This document shows, in pieces, positions 7,831 through 14,428 of a stretch of DNA of 19,727 nucleotides (position 1 is its first letter; each line of letters starts with the position of its first letter). Under the pieces are notes generated by a model that saw only the letters and a program-made list of their open reading frames with translations, did no database searches and was not told the origin of the DNA. This DNA comes from Helicobacteraceae bacterium. GTDB taxonomy: Bacteria > Campylobacterota > Campylobacteria > Campylobacterales > Sulfurimonadaceae. The position numbers and the translations under genes are program-made. The stretch is from NCBI GenBank assembly GCA_030613795.1, contig JAUWLG010000003.1:1-19727 (forward strand), given 5' to 3'.

Positions 7831-7880
7831 TGTAACATTTTGGTTACACACGGCCTTCTCCTTGTAACCAATGTGTTATA
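7831..7880. promoter_or_regulatory. Two GTWAC repeat pairs upstream of the response regulator gene
   Basis: One pair is TGTAAC-ATTTTG-GTTACA (7831-7848). The second is TGTAAC-CAATGT-GTTATA (7863-7880), with one changed base. The pairs are 32 bp apart, close to three helical turns. The second pair ends 7 nt before a TATAAA (7888-7893), a likely -10 box of the response regulator gene, so it would cover the -35 position. This suggests autoregulation. Confidence 0.55.
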
Positions 7881-7922
7881 CAAACACTATAAAGTACTAC
7901 TATCAAATTAATGGGATACGTG

Positions 7923-8597
7923 ATGCCAGCACAAATATTGATCGTAGAAGACGAAGAAGATCTACTCGAAGTACTTGAACACCGCTTGAGCAAAGAAGGT
8001 TACGATACCCTCGGCTTTCTTAGCACTAAAAATGTTCGTCAAGCAATTACTGAAGAGAATATTGATCTTATCTTGATGGACAGAAACCTCCCCGACATCG
8101 AGGGGAGCGAGTTCATCGCTATGCTTCGTGACCAGGGGATGCAGATACCGGTTATCTATCTTTCAGCTAAAGCGACAAAGTATCATGTTGAAGAGGGGTT
8201 TTTACGCGGTGCAGATGACTACATTACCAAGCCTTTCGACATGCAAGAGCTTTTTTACCGTATTCAAGCTGTATTACGCCGTACTCAAGCCTCACAACTG
8301 AGTCACAAGGTCAAATTCCGTGATATCGAACTCGACCTTCGCTCCCGTGAAGTCTTTATTGACTCTCAAGCTGTTGAACTGACCAAGTTGGAGTTTGACC
8401 TTCTGCATATCTTTATTGAGAGCAAAAACACAGTCTTGAAACGTGACTACCTTCTTAAACATGTCTGGGGTAAAAGCGAACATTATCAAGGTCGCACGGT
8501 CAATGTCGCCATCAACCGTCTTAAAGAGAAGATCGATCCAGATAAAACAAAAGATTATATCAAGACCGTACGTGGAATAGGTTATACCATGCATTAA
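7923..8597 (+). CDS. OmpR/PhoB-type response regulator
   Basis: This 224-residue regulator has a receiver domain at 4-118: acidic pair E9/D10, phospho-acceptor D53 in LMDRNLP, S81 in the switch position and K103 in ITKPFD. A winged-helix DNA-binding domain lies at about 128-222, with recognition helix RTVNVAINRLKEKI and wing IKTVRGIGYTMH. An in-frame ATG at 7911 has no ribosome site, whereas the ATG at 7923 is preceded by TGGGA and starts right at the receiver fold. No kinase is co-transcribed; the nearest is the hybrid kinase at 9530-12208. Two GTWAC repeat pairs in its own upstream region, and the same element before the TonB operon, lipoprotein and DUF302 genes, make it the best candidate regulator of those genes. 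This last point is inference. Confidence 0.92.
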   Translation: MPAQILIVEDEEDLLEVLEHRLSKEGYDTLGFLSTKNVRQAITEENIDLILMDRNLPDIEGSEFIAMLRDQGMQIPVIYLSAKATKYHVEEGFLRGADDYITKPFDMQELFYRIQAVLRRTQASQLSHKVKFRDIELDLRSREVFIDSQAVELTKLEFDLLHIFIESKNTVLKRDYLLKHVWGKSEHYQGRTVNVAINRLKEKIDPDKTKDYIKTVRGIGYTMH

Positions 8598-8669
8598 CGG
8601 CTTCAGTGAGCCAATTGTTCCGCTTTTTACCCTTTTCTTCTCACTATCCCATTTTATAAATAGTAATAA

Positions 8670-8703
8670 ATCACCTTTATATCACATTTATCTAAATTGT
8701 GAT
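8670..8703. promoter_or_regulatory. ATCAC repeats upstream of the second response regulator
   Basis: ATCACC (8670) and ATCACA (8681) are 11 bp apart, followed by the inverted copy TTGTGAT (8697-8703). The same ATCACAA word in an 11-bp direct repeat occurs upstream of sqr (19146-19163). It is a possible OmpR-type operator; the sequence is AT-rich, so chance is a real alternative. Confidence 0.3.
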
Positions 8704-8758
8704 AGAACTGTAAGTAACTAGATTTTATTGCATCAAAAAAACTTATACAGGGTAAATC

Positions 8759-9505
8759 ATGAGTCAAAAAATATTGATTGTTGAAGATGACGAAGTCACA
8801 GCATTGAACTTAAAAATGTCGCTTGAGAAACTTGGATATGAGGTGGTCTCTACTGCAGACACCGCTATTCAAGCACGTAATAAAGTTAAGATATATGAGC
8901 CTGATCTGATCTTGCTCGACATCTCTCTACAATCGGTTGATGATGGGATCGAACTTGCCCACTACATCCATGAAAAACATGCTATTCCTTTTATCTTTCT
9001 CACCTCACACTTTGAAAATGAGATCATCTCGTCAGCTAAGAGATGTGAACCATACGGCTATATCGTCAAACCCTTTGATCCGCAATCTCTTCACGGGACC
9101 ATTCAGATGGCACTCTACAAATACGAAGAGGAGAAAAAACGAGACGAAGACCTTACAAGTCTCAAGTCGGACAAAGACCATTTAGAGAAACTTCTTTTTG
9201 CTAAAAAGGTCTCTGACAAACCAATTATCCCTTTTGGTGACGGTTATCATCTCGACATCGATCTGGACAAGGTCTTTTACAAAGACAAGATGCTTAAACT
9301 CACTAAAAAAGAGAACACTTTTATTCGCCTTTTGGTGGCACAACTTGGCGTCATCGTCAGTTTTGAGCAGGCAGTGAACTATGTTTGGGAGAATGAAGGG
9401 GCAACAGAGAACAATGTCCGTACCTTGGTCTGGCGTCTACGTAAACTGATGCCGACACCTATTATTAAAAATGCTTCAGGAATCGGTTACTACATCGAAA
9501 TGTAA
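8759..9505 (+). CDS. Response regulator with receiver and winged-helix output
   Basis: This protein has 248 residues. The receiver spans about 3-120: E9, D10 and D11, phospho-acceptor D54 in LILLDISL, T82 in FLTSHF and K104 in IVKPFD. A charged helical linker (122-150) follows, longer than usual for OmpR proteins. The C-terminal winged-helix domain (about 160-248) has LTKKENTFIRLLVAQLG, then NNVRTLVWRLRKLM, then ASGIGYYIEM. It has its own upstream region of about 160 bp and is separate from the first regulator. It is convergent with the hybrid kinase gene with only 24 bp between stops, so the kinase is a likely partner by location. The target genes are unknown; ATCAC repeats before it and before sqr give a weak hint. 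Confidence 0.9.
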   Translation: MSQKILIVEDDEVTALNLKMSLEKLGYEVVSTADTAIQARNKVKIYEPDLILLDISLQSVDDGIELAHYIHEKHAIPFIFLTSHFENEIISSAKRCEPYGYIVKPFDPQSLHGTIQMALYKYEEEKKRDEDLTSLKSDKDHLEKLLFAKKVSDKPIIPFGDGYHLDIDLDKVFYKDKMLKLTKKENTFIRLLVAQLGVIVSFEQAVNYVWENEGATENNVRTLVWRLRKLMPTPIIKNASGIGYYIEM

Positions 9506-9529
9506 TTTGGGTACTTTTAGAACCCCTAG

Positions 9530-12208
9530 TCACTCGTGAAGAGCGATACTGTCATACTCTTTCACCATGTCATCAAAGACCGTTTCAAAATCAAATGTAC
9601 TCTCTTTTGCGTACGACGCTTTTTCAAGTTCGTACGCTAAGTCCACGATACTCTCTATTCTAAAGTTACTGCTTGAGCCTTTAATGGAGTGAGACACATG
9701 ACCTATGACCTTATAATCTCTCATAGCGATCGCCTTTTTAAGCTCTTCCAGACTCTCTTCCATCTTTTTGCAGTAGATCTTCATCAGACGTATGATCTGC
9801 TCTTCATCAAGCATCAGCTCTTCCGCTAACTTAGTAACATTAACACCTTTAATAGTATTTCTATTCCCCGCACCAACACTCTTCGTTGATATATCGTCGT
9901 TCACTTTTTCCTCTAAGAAGTGGCTCAGTACCTCTTCCATCTCTTTTAAGACAATAGGTTTCCCCAAAAATTCATCAAATCCTTTTTTAGGGCTCTTCTC
10001 TTTTTCACCTTTAAGGACATTGGCTGTCAACGCAACGATCGGCGTCGGTACCCGCTCACGTTTCTTCTCAAACTTACGTATCTCATCTGTTGCCTGAGAA
10101 CCACTTTTTTTAGGCATCTGTTCATCCATAAGCACCAGGTCGAACGTACCCGACTTGAAACGCATAACGGCCTCTTGTCCATCAGAAGCAATAAGATAAT
10201 GCAGTCCATAACTCTCTAAAATGATCTTTATAAGCTCTTGGTTGGCACTGTTGTCTTCAGCAACTAAAACATTCCCCTTAAAATAGCGTTTTTTAGGCTC
10301 ATTTGGAAGCAGTGATGCATCCTCTTCTTGAGAGAGGTGCAAGGCATCCAAGAAGGTGTGATAGAGCTTGGAACAGTAGATCGGGAAGTAGAGCGGTGTG
10401 ATGTTGTCAACATGCTCATACCGGCTGTCAAAATAGTCCATGATCGCGATCGAAGGCAGCATCTGTTCAGCGATCTCGTAACGCATCGCCTCATTGACCT
10501 CTGCATCAGAGAAGAAGAGAAGGTCATAACTGTCTGCTTTGAGTTCATCTATCATGATCACATCCAAGTTAAAGATATTGAGATAACGCTGCAGTGAGAC
10601 CAACGGCTTTGACAACTTTCCATTTTGACAAAGCAGTGCCATGGTCAGCTTCTTAAACGGTTCAATATTAAACATCTCAAAAGTCTTCGTCTCATGTGAA
10701 AGCACCGGGATCTCAAGTGTAAAGACGCTGCCTTTGCCTAGCGTTGACTCAACATAGACATCCCCGCCCATATGCTCTGCCAACTTCTTACAGATAGCCA
10801 GTCCTAAACCACTTCCCCCTGTAAAAGTCTCCGTGTTTTTAGCCTGTGTAAAGGCATTGAAAATTCGTTTTTGATCTTCTTGTGTGATCCCAACCCCTGT
10901 ATCTTTAATACTGACACGAAGCATCCCGTCATCACAAAAAGCTTCAAGCTCGACAACACCCTCAGCAGGTGTAAACTTAATGGCATTACTTATAAAATTG
11001 GAAATGATCTGTTTAATTCGAAGAGGGTCTGCCTCAAGTTCATATGGAATGTACGGGTCGAGATAGGCCAGCATGGTGATCTCTTTTTCATTGGCACTTG
11101 CAACAAAAAGTTCTAAGGTGTGGGTCAACTCTTCATGAAGATTAAAGCGGCTTGTCTCGATCATAAACTCACCGCTTCGCAGTTTGGAGAAATCCAAGAT
11201 GTCATTGATGATCGTCAGCAGATTCTCACCACTGTTAAGCACGATCTCAAGGTATTTTTTATGGGTTGGATTTTCAACCTCATCTTGCAAGATACTGACA
11301 AAGCCCAAGATCGCATTAAGCGGTGTACGGATCTCATGCGACATGTTGGAGAGAAAATACTCTTTGGAGATGCTGGCTTCCACCGCCTCTTGCTCTGCTT
11401 TGATCAAGGTCGTCACCTCATACCCGATAACAATGTACTCTGCCACTAAGCCTTCGGTATTGATAATAGGGACGATCGTACTGTCAACATAAAAAAAACT
11501 GCCATCACTTTTTCTCTTTTTAAGCGTCTTGTTGTAGATGCTCTTTGGCTCGATCGTCTCCAAAAACTGTCTCTCAAAGGGCTGATCTTCATCTGCGGTC
11601 AAGATCGTGTTATGCTCTTTTCCGATCAGCTCTTCTCGACTGTAACCACTTACTTCACAGAAGTTGTCATTAACAAAGGTGATCTTGCCTTCCGGGTCCA
11701 TCTTAGAAACAATTGCACTTGCATCGATTGCCTTTTTATACTCATTTAGAAGTTTGACATTACGCTCGATCTCAAGTTCTTTTTGGTAGATCGTTCCTGT
11801 ATAACGTTTAAGAACACCCGAGAAGTTTAAGTCAAACACATAGGATATCTCATCAAAGATCACTCTGTTGTTCAGTGATGAGTCGTAAGAGAAGTCAAGC
11901 ATCGCCCTGCGAAAATGGCTACAGAGAATAAACAGTTCATCAGCAGAGACATCACGGTCTTTGAGATACTCCAGAAGATCACCGATAACAGGACAGTCCC
12001 CGATCTCTTTTCTACCACTGATCACTTCCATAAAATAGTCAAAAACACCACTGGCGAAATGGTTGTAAAAAAAGTCTGCTTTTATGTCGTGAACATCGAG
12101 GATACGCCGCGCATCTTCAAAGGCCAGCCACTCTTGAAGAATATGGCCTTTTGCCTCAACTAAAATAGGTAAAGCGATAAATAAGTTGGGGACTTTTTCA
12201 TTGATCAT
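9530..12208 (-). CDS. Hybrid sensor histidine kinase: N-terminal helical domain, PAS, HisKA, HATPase, receiver, HPt
   Basis: This 892-residue cytoplasmic-looking protein shows no clear membrane helix. Residues 1-150 form a helical domain that I cannot assign. A PAS domain lies at about 160-270 (DPEGKITFVNDNFCEVSGYS). The phospho-acceptor H291 is in SNMSHEIRTPLNAILGFV. The HATPase domain spans about 395-500: N box NFISNAIKF, DTGVGI and GGSGLGLAI. Residues 515-630 look like a degenerate receiver without acidic residues. A functional receiver lies at 645-765 (acceptor D695 in LVLMDEQMP, K750), and a C-terminal HPt has H840 in HSIKGSSSNF. A complete His-Asp-His relay is thus in one chain and would need a separate response regulator; two are encoded nearby. 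GGAG lies 5 nt before the ATG. Confidence 0.9.
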   Translation of the reverse strand: MINEKVPNLFIALPILVEAKGHILQEWLAFEDARRILDVHDIKADFFYNHFASGVFDYFMEVISGRKEIGDCPVIGDLLEYLKDRDVSADELFILCSHFRRAMLDFSYDSSLNNRVIFDEISYVFDLNFSGVLKRYTGTIYQKELEIERNVKLLNEYKKAIDASAIVSKMDPEGKITFVNDNFCEVSGYSREELIGKEHNTILTADEDQPFERQFLETIEPKSIYNKTLKKRKSDGSFFYVDSTIVPIINTEGLVAEYIVIGYEVTTLIKAEQEAVEASISKEYFLSNMSHEIRTPLNAILGFVSILQDEVENPTHKKYLEIVLNSGENLLTIINDILDFSKLRSGEFMIETSRFNLHEELTHTLELFVASANEKEITMLAYLDPYIPYELEADPLRIKQIISNFISNAIKFTPAEGVVELEAFCDDGMLRVSIKDTGVGITQEDQKRIFNAFTQAKNTETFTGGSGLGLAICKKLAEHMGGDVYVESTLGKGSVFTLEIPVLSHETKTFEMFNIEPFKKLTMALLCQNGKLSKPLVSLQRYLNIFNLDVIMIDELKADSYDLLFFSDAEVNEAMRYEIAEQMLPSIAIMDYFDSRYEHVDNITPLYFPIYCSKLYHTFLDALHLSQEEDASLLPNEPKKRYFKGNVLVAEDNSANQELIKIILESYGLHYLIASDGQEAVMRFKSGTFDLVLMDEQMPKKSGSQATDEIRKFEKKRERVPTPIVALTANVLKGEKEKSPKKGFDEFLGKPIVLKEMEEVLSHFLEEKVNDDISTKSVGAGNRNTIKGVNVTKLAEELMLDEEQIIRLMKIYCKKMEESLEELKKAIAMRDYKVIGHVSHSIKGSSSNFRIESIVDLAYELEKASYAKESTFDFETVFDDMVKEYDSIALHE

Positions 12209-12316
12209 TAGGGCTCCAAAACGTACATTCCGTAGAGTATAACATATTGGGTATTATGTAGAAGGTAGGGCTTGGATCATTATTTGTGGAGTTCAGAAAG
12301 GTTTTATGCAAGTCAA

Positions 12317-12341
12317 TTCTGCTAGCGTACGCTAGTCAGAA
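12317..12341 (-). terminator. Strong hairpin after the histone-like gene
   Basis: TTCTG + CTAGC pairs with GCTAG + CAGAA around a GTAC loop, giving a 10-bp stem with a single bulged base. The core is a 14-bp perfect palindrome (12322-12335). It lies 11 bp after the stop of the H1-like gene. The following minus-strand bases are only weakly T-rich, so termination efficiency is uncertain. Confidence 0.5.
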
Positions 12342-12352
12342 AAGTCGATGTT

Positions 12353-12625
12353 CTATTTTTTCTTTGCGGTCGTCTTTTTAGCAACTTTTTTAACAGGTGC
12401 TTTAGCTGCTTTTTTTACAGGTGCCTTTGCAGCCGCTTTTTTAACAACTTTTTTCGCTGACTTCTTTGCTACTTTAGTCGCTGCTTTTTTTGTCGTAACT
12501 TCTTTCTTTAAAACAGTTTTTGTCACTTTTTTAGCTACTGCTTTTACTGTACCTTTTGGTGCTACTTTTTTTGCCGCTTTTTTAGCTACTTTTTTTACCG
12601 CTTTTTTCTTTAGAACTTTTGCCAT
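12353..12625 (-). CDS. Histone H1-like lysine-rich DNA-binding protein
   Basis: This 90-residue protein has about 37 lysines (41 %), almost no acidic residues, and the rest mainly Ala, Val, Thr and Pro. KK-[AV] and AKAPVKKA units repeat as in bacterial H1-like (Hc1/AlgP-tail-like) proteins. The composition predicts non-specific binding to DNA or RNA and a disordered chain; a role in nucleoid organisation is known for such proteins but not proven here. AAAGGAG stands 7 nt upstream of the ATG, which supports real translation despite the low complexity. The opposite strand also has an open frame over the same bases, which is a mirror effect of the lysine codons. It is transcribed alone, divergent from the DUF302 gene. 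Confidence 0.8.
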   Translation of the reverse strand: MAKVLKKKAVKKVAKKAAKKVAPKGTVKAVAKKVTKTVLKKEVTTKKAATKVAKKSAKKVVKKAAAKAPVKKAAKAPVKKVAKKTTAKKK

Positions 12626-12701
12626 ATCTGGACTCCTTTAATGTGTATGCATCTCTAAATATCGATCCAAGATCAGACCTTGTTAGATGTGCCTTATAAT
12701 T

Positions 12702-12707
12702 ATTATA
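12702..12707 (-). promoter_or_regulatory. -10 box of the histone-like gene
   Basis: TATAAT on the minus strand lies 76 nt upstream of the ATG at 12625. It is one of the few consensus hexamers in the 200-bp divergent region. No clear -35 is seen. Confidence 0.4.
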
Positions 12708-12745
12708 TTCCATTCTTCCATAGAAGTTTCTTTTGACAAATTATT

Positions 12746-12772
12746 GTTACCACCTGGTAACTAAAATGTTTC
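12746..12772 (+). promoter_or_regulatory. Three 11-bp-spaced GTWAC-type repeats upstream of the DUF302 gene
   Basis: GTTAC (12746), GTAAC (12757) and GTTTC (12768) are exactly 11 bp apart; the third has one mismatch. The last repeat ends 33 nt before a TATAAT. This is nearly the same geometry as the TonB operon and the lipoprotein gene, so the DUF302 gene may belong to the same regulon. Confidence 0.5.
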
Positions 12773-12805
12773 ACTCTCTACTTGGGGTAGCTCTATTTTC
12801 TTCGT

Positions 12806-12811
12806 TATAAT
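12806..12811 (+). promoter_or_regulatory. -10 box of the DUF302 gene
   Basis: A consensus TATAAT ends 18 nt before the ATG at 12830, leaving a short leader that holds the AAAAGGAT ribosome site. A TTGGGG with 18-nt spacing could serve as a weak -35. Confidence 0.5.
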
Positions 12812-12829
12812 CAAGCAAAAGGATTTGCC

Positions 12830-13285
12830 ATGAAAAAGATCTTACTACTCATATTAACGTTGAGCCTCACACTCTGGGCCGATGCCGTTTATACTAAAAC
12901 CTATGACGCACCCATGGATAAGGTCTACCCTAAGCTGATAACTTCGTTTGACAATGCACACCTTATTGTTGTCTCTGAGATCGATATACTAGGAAATTTC
13001 AAAGCAGCAGGTCTTCCAGAGGCCTTTGGTAAGGATTTCAACACCAACAACCTTACCGCCATCAAAGCTGTCATCGCCTGTAACGGTTGGTTTGGCAATG
13101 CGGTGGTGAACAGTGACCCAGAGATGATGGCTTTCTGCCCTATTCGTGTCACTCTTATCGAAAAAAATGGTAAGACCTCGATCATGTATGTTCGATCCAC
13201 AGTTGCATCTAAAGACTCAAAAGCATATCCTGTGCTCAAAGAGCTTGAATTTAAAGTGATCAAAGCAATTGAAGCGGCACTCTAG
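12830..13285 (+). CDS. Secreted DUF302 domain protein
   Basis: This 151-residue protein has a signal peptide (MKKILLLILTLSLTLWADA) and then one DUF302 domain: YDAPMDKVYPKLITSFDNAH, IVVSEIDILGNFKAAGLPEA, TAIKAVIACNGWFGNAVVNS and PIRVTLIEKNGKTSIMYVRS. The molecular role of DUF302 is not established; family members often sit near redox or sulfur genes. Two cysteines remain in the mature chain (in IACNG and AFCPI) and could form a disulfide in the periplasm. AAAAGGAT lies just before the ATG. It stands alone, with GTWAC repeats upstream that tie it to the regulator at 7923 by inference. Confidence 0.85.
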   Translation: MKKILLLILTLSLTLWADAVYTKTYDAPMDKVYPKLITSFDNAHLIVVSEIDILGNFKAAGLPEAFGKDFNTNNLTAIKAVIACNGWFGNAVVNSDPEMMAFCPIRVTLIEKNGKTSIMYVRSTVASKDSKAYPVLKELEFKVIKAIEAAL

Positions 13286-13410
13286 CGCTCCTCGTACCTT
13301 ATAAAAACAACTTTAATATTCAAGTGATGGTATTGAAGGATAGTGACAACCCGAATAAGACTTTTAGTGTCTTTATTGTTACGCATGGTGGATGTAACTA
13401 GCTACAAATG

Positions 13411-14358
13411 CTAATTGATCTTCCATAAAAACAGCTCTTGCCCTTCTCCGGAGCTGATAAGAGAGTTTTCACTGATAAACTCTATCTTATTGACAATCTC
13501 TTTATGCCCAACCAGACGATCCATCTTCTCTTTTGTTGCTGTATTAAAAAGCTGCAAGTCTTGGGCCTCACCACTTGAGTAGATACCCACACTGCCACTA
13601 GGGCTCAACCCAACCGCATAAACAAGAAAATCACTTTTTAGATGGTAGGCTTTTTCGTCTTTTCGGTAGACCCCGACACGTCTGTCCTCACCACCTGTCA
13701 CAACAACACCATTACGGTAGGCAACACTGTAGACCTTGTCCACATTTTCAGAAGAGAACTCTTGCTCAACACTGGCACTCTCCACATCATAGAGCTTGAT
13801 CACCCCGCTCTCATCAGCAGTGACCATCTTTTTACTGTCAGGACTTAAGGCGATGTCACACAGGGTACTTTGCGAATTCGAACGTTGGTATGCCTTATAC
13901 CCCTCCGAAATATTGTAAAGGATCACATCAGAATCAAAGGTCCCAAAGATAATGCGGTTGTCATCCACAAAACGGGCTTCTCTGATAAGAAGTTTTTTCT
14001 TCTCATCGATGATCTGTTCCAGCCTGCCATTCTCTTCTATCCAGACATTACGATAGTTGTCTGCTCCCATACTGATGATGAGTGTTTTACCGTTCTGACG
14101 GTCGATTCTGCTGATGCGCGCGGGTATACGTTCCCCTCTGCCAGAGAGAACGGGTTCCAAAACTATCTGCGCGATCATCTGCTCACTGCCAAGAGCAAAG
14201 ATATCAACACTTCCCGCATCTGTTGCCACATATATCTTGTCACCATCAAGGACAAAGTCAGTGACAAAACCTGCTGTATGCAGACGATAAAGTGGTTCAA
14301 TATCTTTAGCATCTATCAGCGATATTAACAGTAGCAAAACAACAACGATCTTTTTCAA
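13411..14358 (-). CDS. NapL-like periplasmic beta-propeller (WD40-like) protein
   Basis: With the TTG start at 14358 the protein is 315 residues and has a clean signal peptide (MKKIVVVLLLLISLIDA), with AGGG 6 nt upstream. The frame extends to a GTG at 14400, but a consensus TATAAT (14386-14391) lies within that extension, so the later start is preferred. The mature chain is made of repeated beta blades: VTDFVLDGDKIYVATDAGSV, CDIALSPDSKKMVTADESG, VYSVAYRNGVVVTGGEDRRV and IEFISENSLISSGEGQELFL. This resembles NapL, a protein of unknown function encoded in periplasmic nitrate reductase clusters of Campylobacterota. No nap gene is visible in this window, so NapL is only a possible identity; a generic WD40 scaffold is the alternative. 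Confidence 0.65.
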   Translation of the reverse strand: MKKIVVVLLLLISLIDAKDIEPLYRLHTAGFVTDFVLDGDKIYVATDAGSVDIFALGSEQMIAQIVLEPVLSGRGERIPARISRIDRQNGKTLIISMGADNYRNVWIEENGRLEQIIDEKKKLLIREARFVDDNRIIFGTFDSDVILYNISEGYKAYQRSNSQSTLCDIALSPDSKKMVTADESGVIKLYDVESASVEQEFSSENVDKVYSVAYRNGVVVTGGEDRRVGVYRKDEKAYHLKSDFLVYAVGLSPSGSVGIYSSGEAQDLQLFNTATKEKMDRLVGHKEIVNKIEFISENSLISSGEGQELFLWKIN

Positions 14359-14385
14359 AAAGCACCCTAAATATTTGATGATAAA

Positions 14386-14391
14386 ATTATA
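14386..14391 (-). promoter_or_regulatory. -10 box of the beta-propeller gene
   Basis: TATAAT on the minus strand ends 27 nt before the proposed TTG start at 14358. It lies between the permease stop (14429) and the beta-propeller gene, so the latter may have its own promoter. Confidence 0.45.
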
Positions 14392-14428
14392 GCTAAACAC
14401 TCTAGTAGAGATATGAAGAGTGACTGTT

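Noticed and set aside
9508..9527. GGGT/ACCC hairpin between the second response regulator and the kinase gene as a two-way terminator
   Set aside because: The stem is only 4 bp and no T run follows, so it is too weak to call.
12348..12641. Plus-strand open frame of 97 codons rich in Phe/Ala/Thr
   Set aside because: It is the mirror of the lysine-rich gene on the other strand. It lacks a ribosome site, whereas the minus-strand frame has AAAGGAG at the right distance.
13378..13398. GTTAC and GTAAC downstream of the DUF302 gene as another operator
   Set aside because: The two words are 16 bp apart, not 11, and no gene start lies at a fitting distance.
14359..14400. Upstream GTG start for the beta-propeller gene
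   Set aside because: A consensus -10 box (TATAAT, 14386-14391) lies inside this extension, and the TTG at 14358 gives a proper signal peptide with AGGG upstream.
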